Source: CALMEC01 sp964393105 (GTDB lineage Bacteria; Actinomycetota; Thermoleophilia; Miltoncostaeales; Miltoncostaeaceae). Taken from it: a stretch of DNA of 64,000 bases. The notes under the pieces are model-generated. The model saw only the letters and a list, made by a program, of their open reading frames with translations, had not been told where the DNA came from and searched no databases. The translations under genes and the position numbers were made by a program. The stretch covers positions 47,892 through 111,891 of the forward strand of contig CAYMSM010000061.1 in NCBI GenBank assembly GCA_964393105.1, given 5' to 3'. Positions 52,322 through 59,739 of the stretch are shown here, one piece after another; position 1 is the first letter of the stretch; each line of letters starts with the position of its first letter.

Positions 52322-52367
52322 GGGACTCGCAGAGGGAGAGAGCATCCCGGGAGCGAGTCCCATTTTG
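52322..52367 (+). terminator. Terminator after the MBL-fold gene
   Basis: GGGACTCGC (52322-52330) pairs perfectly with GCGAGTCCC (52353-52361), loop 22 bases, followed by ATTTTG. It lies nine bases after the stop codon. Confidence 0.6.
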
Positions 52368-52512
52368 ACACGCCGCGGGTTGGCGGCCACGCCCGCATCG
52401 CTGGCACCCGTCCCTGCGCATCCCAAGAACCTGGCGCCAGGCGCCCCGCCATCCGCCGACCCGTGGTAATTTGGCTCGCGTACAGAACGCCGTTTCAGGA
52501 GGAATGAGGACG

Positions 52513-52779
52513 ATGGCCCACGGACACGATCACAACGAGCGCGGTCTTGCGATCTCGTGGCCGTTCACGTTTGCAGGGCTTTGCCTGACCGTCGCGTTGT
52601 CGTGGTTCTGCCTCGGATTTGCGATCGCGGACCGCAAGCTCCCCGAGCCCGCGGTGGCAGAGGGACCAACCGAGTTGGCCGGCCACTACCAGGTGTTCTG
52701 GATCCTGCTGCTCGCCGGTGCGGTCAGCATCGTGTGCGGGATCATCGTGAACATGACGCGCGACCGCCGGCGCGTGTAG
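52513..52779 (+). CDS. Small two-helix membrane protein
   Basis: 88 residues from ATG 52513, ten bases after a perfect AGGAGG (52497-52502). His-rich start (MAHGHDHNERG), then two transmembrane helices (PFTFAGLCLTVALSWFCLGF and VFWILLLAGAVSIVCGIIV). Not recognised. Followed by yqgE with a 26-base gap. Confidence 0.7.
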   Translation: MAHGHDHNERGLAISWPFTFAGLCLTVALSWFCLGFAIADRKLPEPAVAEGPTELAGHYQVFWILLLAGAVSIVCGIIVNMTRDRRRV

Positions 52780-52805
52780 CCCTCCCCGCGTAGGGCTTTG
52801 AGTCG

Positions 52806-53363
52806 ATGAGCGCGCCGGAGTGGCTCAAGGGAAGGTTGTTGGTCGCCGCGCCCGCGCTGGTCGACGACAACTTCCACCGCACGGTCGTCCTGCTCCTCGA
52901 GCACAGCGACGACGGAGCCGTTGGCGTCGTGCTCAACCGTCCGTCGACGCTCGGCACGCACGAGACGCTTCCCGAGGAATACACCGGGGCGATCTCACCT
53001 GACGAGGTCATTCACGAGGGCGGCCCGGTCGACCCCGAAAGCGTCATACTGCTGGCGGACTTCACCCAACCCGACGATCAGGCGAGCCTCGTTGTGGGCT
53101 CCATCGGTGTCGTCGACCCGTCCGCCGACTTCACCGGACTCGGGGAGCGCATCCGCGCAATCCGTGCGTTCGGTGGCTACGCCGGATGGGCATCCGGGCA
53201 GCTCGAAGCCGAAATCGACGACGAGGCGTGGATCGACGCGGTGTGCCTGCCGTCGGACGTGTTCACCGCCGATCCCGACGGGCTGTGGAGCCACGTCCTG
53301 GATCGCAAGGGCGGCAACTTCCGCCTCGTCGCCAGGATGCCTCTGGATCCGAGCCTGAACTAG
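52806..53363 (+). CDS. yqgE: YqgE/AlgH (UPF0301) family protein
   Basis: 185 residues, family length. LKGRLLVAAPALVDDNFHRTVVLLLEH at the N-terminus, GVVLNRPS, GGPVDPESVILL and the central GYAGWASGQLEAEI. Role unknown in most bacteria. The TAG stop lies in the left TA of MITE copy 3, and protein length indicates the natural end is kept. Confidence 0.93.
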   Translation: MSAPEWLKGRLLVAAPALVDDNFHRTVVLLLEHSDDGAVGVVLNRPSTLGTHETLPEEYTGAISPDEVIHEGGPVDPESVILLADFTQPDDQASLVVGSIGVVDPSADFTGLGERIRAIRAFGGYAGWASGQLEAEIDDEAWIDAVCLPSDVFTADPDGLWSHVLDRKGGNFRLVARMPLDPSLN

Positions 53364-53563
53364 TGCTCTGTCTCACAAATACCCTTGCGATCTGGCGGCT
53401 GCAAAACTCCGCCGGATTCGGTGCGCTGGTGGGGGAGCGGTCGCCTCGGGGGCTGTGTCCTCGCCTGCGCCCCATACTGACAAGTATGGGGCGCAGGCTG
53501 CGTCCTTGTCCGGCGGGTTTTTCACTCGCCATATCGTCAAGGGATTTGTGAGACAGATCACTA
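53361..53563 (+). mobile_element. Fold-back MITE, copy 3
   Basis: 203 bp, same orientation as copy 2. Left end TAGTGCTCTGTCTCAC; right end has one change (AGACAGATCACTA). It is inserted in a CTAG that formed overlapping stop codons of convergent yqgE and ilvN: the left TA keeps TAG for yqgE and the right CTA keeps TAG for ilvN. The central hairpin TGCGCCCCATACT / AGTATGGGGCGCA is perfect over 13 bp with loop GACA. Confidence 0.9.
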
Positions 53564-54046
53564 GGTGGGGTTGGCGCCGCGCCCAAGGGCGACGACACCG
53601 GTCTTGACGAGCTCCATCAACCCGATGGGGCGGAGCAGGTCCTCGAAGCGCACGAGCGCCTCGCTCTCGCCCGTCAGCTCAATTGTGAGCGTCTCGGGGG
53701 TGACGTCGACGATCTTTGCGTGGAAGATCTCGCAGATCTCGATGATCTCGCTGCGATCACCGGACTTGACAGCGACCTTGTACAGGCCGAGCTCTCGGGA
53801 CACGGTGTTCTGCGGGTCGAGCTCGCGGACCTTGATCACGTTGATCAGCTTGTCGAGTTGCTTGGTGATCTGCTCCACGGGGGTCTTTGTCGTGTCCACC
53901 GTGATCGTCATGCGAGAGCGATCGGCGTTCTCGGTCGGGCTGACCGCCAGCGACTCGATGTTGAACCCACGCCGCGTGAAGAGTCCCGACACACGCGACA
54001 ACACGCCCGGCTTGTTTTCGACCAGCGCTGAGATCGTGTGCTTCAT
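53561..54046 (-). CDS. ilvN: Acetolactate synthase small (regulatory) subunit
   Basis: ACT-domain regulatory subunit of acetohydroxyacid synthase that confers valine feedback inhibition. 161 residues. N-terminal ACT domain HTISALVENKPGVLSRVSGLF, RRGFNIESLAV, and C-terminal domain with VKSGDRSEIIEI and GESEALVRFEDLLRPIG. No ilvB is next to it, although it normally lies just upstream. Its stop lies in the MITE end. TATGCT at 54056-54061 (minus) is a likely -10 box. Confidence 0.95.
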   Translation of the reverse strand: MKHTISALVENKPGVLSRVSGLFTRRGFNIESLAVSPTENADRSRMTITVDTTKTPVEQITKQLDKLINVIKVRELDPQNTVSRELGLYKVAVKSGDRSEIIEICEIFHAKIVDVTPETLTIELTGESEALVRFEDLLRPIGLMELVKTGVVALGRGANPT

Positions 54047-54055
54047 CGGTGCGGC

Positions 54056-54061
54056 AGCATA
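54056..54061 (-). promoter_or_regulatory. -10 box of ilvN
   Basis: TATGCT on the minus strand, nine bases before the ATG at 54046, so ilvN is transcribed from its own promoter rather than with ilvB. Confidence 0.5.
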
Positions 54062-54077
54062 GCCGAATGGTCGGGGC

Positions 54078-54494
54078 TCAGAACCGTCGCACGCGGTCCC
54101 GGCTCATCGTGAACCCGTGACCGGCGGCATTCGTGCAGGTCAACCCGGTCCGTCGCGAGACACACACGATCCCGCCGATTCGTCGGCGGGTGCCGTACGC
54201 GAGGGTTCGACCCGTGTTGAGCGCCGTGTCACCCGCACACACGTATCGCGCCCGACCGGCCCGATCGAGCGTGAGCCCCTGGCCCCAGTCGAGCGGGCAC
54301 GATCTCGGACGCGGCGGCGGCGACCAGTTGCGCAGGCGGATGTCGCAGCGCACCGTGTTGTCTGCCCGTGCAGTCTCCCCGACGCAGCCGATGTTCCCAG
54401 ACGGCGTGCGGAAGGAGACCACAGTACCGAGCGCGGACGACGCGGGAAGCACACATGCGGCGGCGATCAGCGCGCTGAGAAGGATGCGAGGCAT
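54078..54494 (-). CDS. Secreted DUF6636-like protein
   Basis: 138 residues with a signal peptide (LLSALIAAACVLPASSALG). The mature part has VSFRTPSGNIGCVGE, VRCDIRLRNWSPP, CPLDWGQG, CAGDTAL, LAYG and GLTCTNAAGHGFTMSRDRVRRF, with six cysteines likely forming disulfides. Actinobacterial family of unknown role. TAGCGT on the minus strand at 54501-54506 lies six bases before the ATG and overlaps the end of gatB. Confidence 0.75.
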   Translation of the reverse strand: MPRILLSALIAAACVLPASSALGTVVSFRTPSGNIGCVGETARADNTVRCDIRLRNWSPPPRPRSCPLDWGQGLTLDRAGRARYVCAGDTALNTGRTLAYGTRRRIGGIVCVSRRTGLTCTNAAGHGFTMSRDRVRRF

Positions 54495-54503
54495 ACCGGC
54501 ACG

Positions 54504-55955
54504 CTACTCCGCCGCGGTGAGGTCCTGGACCAGATCGCCGACCGTCTTTGGGTCGGCCCGCCCCTGGGTGGCCTTCATGACCTGGCCGACGAAGAACGCG
54601 ACGAGCTTGTCCTGCCCGTCGCGAAGCTGCTGGGCCTGCTTCGGGTTGTCGGCGATGACCTGAGTCACGATCGACCGCAGCTCGTCACCGTCCCCGATCG
54701 CGCCAAGGCCCTGCTCCTGCACGATCGCCGCGGGATCCGCGCCGCTCTCGGCCAGTGCCGGCAACACGATCTCGCGCGCGCTCGAGCGATTGACGATGCC
54801 TGCCTCCACCATTCCGATCAGGGCGGCAAGCGCCGCCGGGGTCACGTTGCTCTCCCATGGCTCTTCCCCGCGCTCGGTGAGCAGCGCGCGCAGGTCCCTG
54901 CGAACCCAGTTCGCCGCGACCTTGGGCTCGACCGCCGCGGCGACCTGCTCGAAGTAGGTCGAAAGCTCCCGGGTCTCGGTCAGCACCTCGGCATCCTCGA
55001 ACGTCAGTCCCAGCTCGTGCTGGTAGCGGCGCCGCCGGGCGACCGGCAGCTCGGGCAGGCTGTCGCGCAGGGACGCGACCCACGCCGGATCCGGGGCAAG
55101 CGGGGTGAGGTCCGGCTCGGGGAAGTACCGGTAGTCGTGGGCTTCCTCCTTGCTGCGCAGCGCATGCAGCTCGCCGGTCGCCGGGTCGAAGTGGAGCGTC
55201 TCCTGGACGACCCGGTCCCCCGCCTCGATCAGGTCGATCTGACGGGCGATCTCGGCCTCGATGCCGCGGCGCAGAAACGTGAACGAGTTCATGTTCTTGA
55301 GCTCGGTCTTGGTGCCCAGCTCGGTCGTGCCGACGGGGCGGACGCTGACGTTGGCGTCGGCGCGCATCGAGCCCTCGTCCATGTTGCAATCGCTGATGCC
55401 GAGCTCGCGCAAGGTTTGGCGAAGCTGCTTGAGGAAGTCCGAGGCCTCCTGTCCCGAGCGCAGGTCCGGCTCGGTGACGATCTCGGCCAGCGGTGTGCCA
55501 CCCCGGTTGAAGTCGACCGCCGACTGCTCGGCCCCCGCCCGCCGCCCCGAGCCCGACAGGTGCAGGAGCTTGGCGGCGTCTTCCTCCAGGTGGACCCGCG
55601 TGATGCGAATCGTCTTCTCGCCGTCCTCCTGCAGGTACGTGAACTCCCCGCCGACGCACAGCGGCTCGTCGTACTGGCTGATCTGGTACGCCTTGGGCAG
55701 GTCCGGGTAGAAGTAATTCTTGCGGTGGAACGTCGACTCGGTCGCGATCTCACAGCCCAGCGCGAGGCCCGCGAGGATCCCGAGCCTGATCGCCTCGGCG
55801 TTTGTCACCGGGAGCGCCCCCGGGTGGGCAAGGCACACCGGACACGTGTGCGTGTTGGGCGGATCGCCGAAGGACAGCTCACATCCGCAGAACATCTTCG
55901 TCAGCGTCGCGAGCTGCACATGGATCTCGATGCCGATGACGGCCTCATAGGGCAT
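54504..55955 (-). CDS. gatB: Aspartyl/glutamyl-tRNA(Asn/Gln) amidotransferase subunit B
   Basis: Phosphorylates the mischarged tRNA and receives ammonia from GatA. 483 residues. N-terminal EAVIGIEIHVQLAT, the zinc ligands CGCELSFG and CPVCLAHPG, YFYPDLPKAYQISQYDEPL, EEDAAK, and the C-terminal YqeY-like helical tail ending AQQLRDGQDKLVAFFVGQVMKAT. Separated from gatA by about 300 bp of tandem repeats. Confidence 0.97.
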   Translation of the reverse strand: MPYEAVIGIEIHVQLATLTKMFCGCELSFGDPPNTHTCPVCLAHPGALPVTNAEAIRLGILAGLALGCEIATESTFHRKNYFYPDLPKAYQISQYDEPLCVGGEFTYLQEDGEKTIRITRVHLEEDAAKLLHLSGSGRRAGAEQSAVDFNRGGTPLAEIVTEPDLRSGQEASDFLKQLRQTLRELGISDCNMDEGSMRADANVSVRPVGTTELGTKTELKNMNSFTFLRRGIEAEIARQIDLIEAGDRVVQETLHFDPATGELHALRSKEEAHDYRYFPEPDLTPLAPDPAWVASLRDSLPELPVARRRRYQHELGLTFEDAEVLTETRELSTYFEQVAAAVEPKVAANWVRRDLRALLTERGEEPWESNVTPAALAALIGMVEAGIVNRSSAREIVLPALAESGADPAAIVQEQGLGAIGDGDELRSIVTQVIADNPKQAQQLRDGQDKLVAFFVGQVMKATQGRADPKTVGDLVQDLTAAE

Positions 55956-55959
55956 CTAA

Positions 55960-56251
55960 ACGCCCCCTCCGACACGGCACTTGGTCGGCCTATGAGCCGC
56001 CCGTACTGGCGACCCAGCAAGACGCATCTCAGACGTGGACGGCTCAAACGTCATCGGGGGCTGCGACCATACGCCCCCTCTGACACGGCACTTGGTCGGC
56101 CCATTCGCGGCCCGCCCGGTCCGCTCAAACGTCATCGGGGGCTTCCATACGCCCCCTCCGACACGGCACTTGGGCGGCCTATGAGCCGCCCGTGCCGGCG
56201 ACCGAGCAAGACGCATTTCAGACGCGGACGGCTCAAACGTCATCGGGGGCT
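55960..56251. repeat. Three tandem REP-like units between gatB and gatA
   Basis: Units at 55960-56062 (103 bp), 56071-56143 (73 bp, internally shortened) and 56149-56251 (103 bp). Each starts ACGCCCCCTC(C/T)GACACGGC and ends CTCAAACGTCATCGGGGGCT, so GCCCCC and GGGGGC can pair across a unit. Unit 3 has an inner GGGCGGC/GCCGCCC stem. On the minus strand an open frame runs through all three (repeating PPMTFE and KCRV peptides), but it is a by-product of the repeat. It lies inside the gatCAB transcript. Confidence 0.85.
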
Positions 56252-56257
56252 GGTTCT

Positions 56258-57700
56258 TCACGCCATGAGCCCTGGGGGCGTGGGGTCGAAGCCGAGCGCT
56301 TGCTCCAGCGCGTGCGCGGCGGCTAGGAGGCGGTTCTCGCTGAACGCGGGCCCGGCGAGCTGCAGGCCGACCGGGAGCCCCTCGGAGAGTCCGCACGGGA
56401 TGGAGATCGCCGGGAGGCCGGCCAGGCTGACCGGGATCGTGCACGTATCGGCCAGGTACATCGAGTACGGATCCTCGGTGCGCTCGCCGAGCTTGAATGC
56501 CACGGTGGGCGAGGTCGGTGAGGCGATCAGGTCGACCTGCGCGAACGCTCGGGAAAAGTCTTGGACGATGAGCGTGCGAACCTGTTGGGCTCTGCGGTAG
56601 TAGGCGTCGTAGTAGCCCGAGGCGAGCGCGAACGTGCCGAGCATGATGCGCCGCTTGACCTCTGGTCCGAACAGGCCACCGCGGGTCAGCTCGTACTGGT
56701 CGGTCAGGTTGTCGGCCAGCGCCCGCGGCCCGTAGCGGACGCCGTCGAACCGGGCGAGGTTGGCGGAGCACTCGGCGGGGGCGATCAGGTAGTACGTCGC
56801 CAGACCGTGCTCGCTGGACGGCAGGCTGACCGGGACGACCGTCCCGCCCAACTCCTCGACCAGCGCCATCGACCGCTCGACGGCGGCACGGACGCCGGGC
56901 TCCACCCCCTGCCCCATCAGCTCCTCAACGATGCCGACGCGCACGCCGTCCAGGCGTTCCGCGGTCGGCAGCGCGATGGGCTCCGGCCAGTCGAGCGACG
57001 TCGCGTCCATCTCGTCCCGGCCGACCATGAACGAGAGCAGGTGCGCGGCGTCGCGCACGGTCCGCGCGAACGGCCCGACCTGGTCGAGCGACGACGCGAA
57101 CGCGATCAACCCGTACCGCGACACGGCGCCGTAGGTGGGCTTCACGCCGACGATTCCGCACAGAGCTGCGGGCTGGCGGATCGACCCGCCGGTGTCGGAG
57201 CCGAGCGACCACGGCACCTGGCAGGCGGCCACGCACGCGGCCGAGCCGCCGCTCGACCCGCCCGGCACGCGACTGGGGTCCCATGGGTTGCGGGTCACCT
57301 GGTAGGCGGAGTTCTCGGTGGAGGATCCCATGGCGAACTCGTCCATGTTGGTCTTGCCGATGACCACGGCGCCCGCGGCTTCAAGCCGGGCGACGCAGGT
57401 CGCGGTGTAGATCGGGCGGAACCCCTCGAGGATCTTCGAGCCGGCGGTCGTGATCACGTCGACGGTGCTCAGCGCGTCCTTGATCGCCACCGGGATGCCG
57501 CGCAGCGGGGGTTTGTCGGCCATCGCGTCGATCGCACGCGCCTTCGTGCGGGCACGCCCAGCGTCGAGGGCCAGGAATGATCCCCAGCGGTCATCCTCGG
57601 CCCGCACCAGGTAGGCGTCCACCAGCTCGGCCGCGGTGATCTCGCCGACGGTGAGCGCGTCAAGCGCCCGCTCGGCGGTGAGCGTGGCCGGATCGATCAT
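56258..57700 (-). CDS. gatA: Aspartyl/glutamyl-tRNA(Asn/Gln) amidotransferase subunit A
   Basis: Amidase-signature subunit that releases ammonia from glutamine. 480 residues. Catalytic Lys in GIPVAIKDALST, cis-Ser and Ser nucleophile in GGSSGGSAACVAA and DTGGSIRQPAALCGIVG. Overlaps gatC by four bases. Confidence 0.97.
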   Translation of the reverse strand: MIDPATLTAERALDALTVGEITAAELVDAYLVRAEDDRWGSFLALDAGRARTKARAIDAMADKPPLRGIPVAIKDALSTVDVITTAGSKILEGFRPIYTATCVARLEAAGAVVIGKTNMDEFAMGSSTENSAYQVTRNPWDPSRVPGGSSGGSAACVAACQVPWSLGSDTGGSIRQPAALCGIVGVKPTYGAVSRYGLIAFASSLDQVGPFARTVRDAAHLLSFMVGRDEMDATSLDWPEPIALPTAERLDGVRVGIVEELMGQGVEPGVRAAVERSMALVEELGGTVVPVSLPSSEHGLATYYLIAPAECSANLARFDGVRYGPRALADNLTDQYELTRGGLFGPEVKRRIMLGTFALASGYYDAYYRRAQQVRTLIVQDFSRAFAQVDLIASPTSPTVAFKLGERTEDPYSMYLADTCTIPVSLAGLPAISIPCGLSEGLPVGLQLAGPAFSENRLLAAAHALEQALGFDPTPPGLMA

Positions 57701-57978
57701 CCGATCCTGGGAACCCCGAAACCCCCGTCGATGACCTCGGGCGCCTCGTGCAGGGCGTCGGACATGCTCACGCTCGGCCGCGGAACGTCCGCGCGCAGCA
57801 CGTTGCGAAGCGCGATGACATGCGAGGTCGGCGCGACGCCGTCCAGGTCGAGCGCCTGGATCTGGTCGATGTGGCCGAGGATGCCGTTGAGCTCCTGCTG
57901 CATCCGAAGCTCCTCGTCCCCCTCGAGCCGAAGCCGCGCAAGCCGGGCCACGTGACGGGTGGTCTCAAGATCGATCAC
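57697..57978 (-). CDS. gatC: Aspartyl/glutamyl-tRNA(Asn/Gln) amidotransferase subunit C
   Basis: Small scaffolding subunit of the GatCAB complex. 93 residues. HVARLARLRLEGDEELRM and LNGILGHIDQIQALDLDGV, then the C-terminal LRADVP segment. GTG 57978 lies seven bases after TAGGAT, so gatC is probably leaderless and starts the gatCAB operon. Confidence 0.94.
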   Translation of the reverse strand: MIDLETTRHVARLARLRLEGDEELRMQQELNGILGHIDQIQALDLDGVAPTSHVIALRNVLRADVPRPSVSMSDALHEAPEVIDGGFGVPRIG

Positions 57979-57985
57979 GGTCGCG

Positions 57986-57991
57986 ATCCTA
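57986..57991 (-). promoter_or_regulatory. -10 box of gatCAB
   Basis: TAGGAT on the minus strand, seven bases before the GTG of gatC. Confidence 0.5.
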
Positions 57992-58116
57992 GCGAAGCGA
58001 GGTCAGGCCGGACGGCAAGCCATGACGCGGTCCATCGCGCCGCAGAGATCAGGCCAGCGGTGGTTGCCGACGTCACCGACCCGGGCAAGGAAACGGTCGA
58101 CGGGGACGAGTGTGGA

Positions 58117-58122
58117 TACGCT
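58117..58122 (+). promoter_or_regulatory. -10 box of the cytochrome c gene
   Basis: TACGCT six bases before the ATG at 58129; leaderless. Confidence 0.6.
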
Positions 58123-58128
58123 CTGCCG

Positions 58129-58635
58129 ATGGCATCGCGAGATTCGAAGCCGCCGCGGGGCAAGGTCCGAGCGAAGACGCCGGTGCCGACGCCGGCGCGA
58201 CCTGATGACCCGGGCGCTCCACGACGTCGGCGGCGGGGCTTGGGCCCAGCGGGCGTCGTCGTGGTGCCGGTCGTGGCCCTCCTCGTGGCCATCGGCCTGG
58301 GGGTCTTCCTCGGGATGCGCTCCTCGCGGACCTCCGACGACGTCGCAGCCCCGACGGTCGCGACGACCGAGACCACCGAGACGACGCAGACGCAGACACT
58401 GCCGGCGGCGCCCAAGGAGTTGTTCAGCGGGGCATGTGCGAGCTGTCACACGCTGGCTGCGGCCGGCTCAACGGCCGGCATCGGACCAAACCTCGACGAG
58501 GTGCGCCCCTCGCGCGAACGCGTGCTCAGCCAGATTCGCATCGGCTCGCTGTCGGGCGCGATGCCCGCGAACCTGCTCGTCGGCACCGATGCCGAACGCG
58601 TTGCGGCCTACGTCAGCCGCGTCGCCGGACAGTAG
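58129..58635 (+). CDS. Membrane-anchored c-type cytochrome
   Basis: 168 residues. Basic N-terminus, one membrane helix at about 40-62 (GPAGVVVVPVVALLVAIGLGVF), Thr-rich linker, then a small cytochrome c domain with heme motif C103-A-S-C106-H107 and a likely axial Met in GAMPANLLVG. Outside-facing electron carrier. Convergent with the UPF0104 gene. Confidence 0.88.
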   Translation: MASRDSKPPRGKVRAKTPVPTPARPDDPGAPRRRRRGLGPAGVVVVPVVALLVAIGLGVFLGMRSSRTSDDVAAPTVATTETTETTQTQTLPAAPKELFSGACASCHTLAAAGSTAGIGPNLDEVRPSRERVLSQIRIGSLSGAMPANLLVGTDAERVAAYVSRVAGQ

Positions 58636-58641
58636 CCCACG

Positions 58642-59619
58642 TCAACGAAGTGGCCGTGTCGGCTCCTCGCCCGGCGGCCCACCGTCCTTGCGCCTGGTCC
58701 GCGCGTGGCGGATCGCCTCGCGGATTGGCACCCCGCGCAGCATCACGCTCAGGCAGATCGCCGCGAGGGCCAGGTTGAAGATCAGGATGGAGACCTCCAT
58801 CCCGACGCTGAAGGCCAGCACCTCACTGCGGGTTCCAGCCGCACCGAGAACGACGACAGCGAGGGCCTGCTTGGGCCCCAGGCCTCCCGGCGTCAACGGA
58901 AGGCTGGTCGCAACCGAGCTCACCACCAGCACGAGGAGCGCGTTCTTGAGCGTCGCGTCCACATTGAAGGCCCTGAGATAGAAGAGCGCCGCAAGGAGCC
59001 GGCACACCCACCCGGCCGCCTGCACACTGGCCACCTGGCGGAAGTAACGCCTGCGATCACGCAGGATCGCCAAACCCTGCTCGACGCGACCCCAGAACGC
59101 CCGCACGCGGTGACCATGCACGATCAGCAGGGCGGCGACCGCCCCCGCGGCAAGGACGAGTACCGTGAACACGGCCTGGGGGTGGGCCGTCACCCACGAG
59201 AACTCGAACAGCCCGGCTCCGGGCAGGCCGTCCGCGATGCCGATCTGCCAGGCCCACAGGAGCAGCAACAGGCCGATCGCCATGTCGAAGACCGTCTCCG
59301 CCAGCAGGCTCGCCGCGAGAGTCGGGTAGGTTGCGCCCTCGATGCGCGCATGCACCAGCAGGAGCTTGACGGCGTCGCCTGCGCGCGCCGGGGCTACACC
59401 GTTGACGCCCACCCCCGCGCAGTAGGCGCCGAACACATCCCGCCCGCGGATGAGCTGCCCGGGGTAAGCCGCGCGAAGGATCGTCGTCCACGCGCGCGCC
59501 CGAAGCGTCAGGTTCGCAGCGTGGAACAGGGTCGCGACGAACAGCGCCCCAAGCCCCACGGAGGCGAGCGAATCCGCAAACGCCTCGATCGCGTTCCAGA
59601 GGCCGCGGAGGGATTCCAC
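58642..59619 (-). CDS. UPF0104 / lysylphosphatidylglycerol synthase-type membrane protein
   Basis: 325 residues from GTG 59619, which lies six bases after TACGCT on the minus strand. Seven or eight hydrophobic segments; family features include GVGVNGVAPARAGDAVKLLLVH, SLLAETVFDMAIGL and SLPLTPGGLGPKQALAVVVL. These flippase-like domains occur in MprF and related lipid or glycolipid transport proteins. Substrate unknown. Confidence 0.8.
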   Translation of the reverse strand: MESLRGLWNAIEAFADSLASVGLGALFVATLFHAANLTLRARAWTTILRAAYPGQLIRGRDVFGAYCAGVGVNGVAPARAGDAVKLLLVHARIEGATYPTLAASLLAETVFDMAIGLLLLLWAWQIGIADGLPGAGLFEFSWVTAHPQAVFTVLVLAAGAVAALLIVHGHRVRAFWGRVEQGLAILRDRRRYFRQVASVQAAGWVCRLLAALFYLRAFNVDATLKNALLVLVVSSVATSLPLTPGGLGPKQALAVVVLGAAGTRSEVLAFSVGMEVSILIFNLALAAICLSVMLRGVPIREAIRHARTRRKDGGPPGEEPTRPLR

Positions 59620-59625
59620 GTCGCC

Positions 59626-59631
59626 AGCGTA
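59626..59631 (-). promoter_or_regulatory. -10 box of the UPF0104 gene
   Basis: TACGCT on the minus strand, six bases before the GTG at 59619. Confidence 0.55.
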
Positions 59632-59739
59632 GCGGGACACTCGGCGAACTGGTCGCCCTGCCGGGGGCGATGCAGCAGGATAGATTCGACCGGCCATGCC
59701 CCCGCCGCGTGTCCCAGCCGACCTGGAGCGAATGAGCCG

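Noticed and set aside
53186..53551. Plus-strand ORF spanning the yqgE end and MITE copy 3
   Set aside because: Frame overlaps yqgE and exists only because the MITE is open in that frame.
55960..56251. CRISPR array
   Set aside because: Units are about 100 bp, contiguous and self-pairing with almost no spacers; no cas genes nearby.
54117..56600. 827-residue plus-strand ORF opposite gatB and DUF6636
   Set aside because: Runs across two clear minus-strand genes and the repeat region; antisense artefact.
55956..56771. Minus-strand ORF reading through the gatA-gatB repeats with repeated PPMTFE peptides
   Set aside because: It starts inside gatA in another frame and its only regular feature is the DNA repeat itself.
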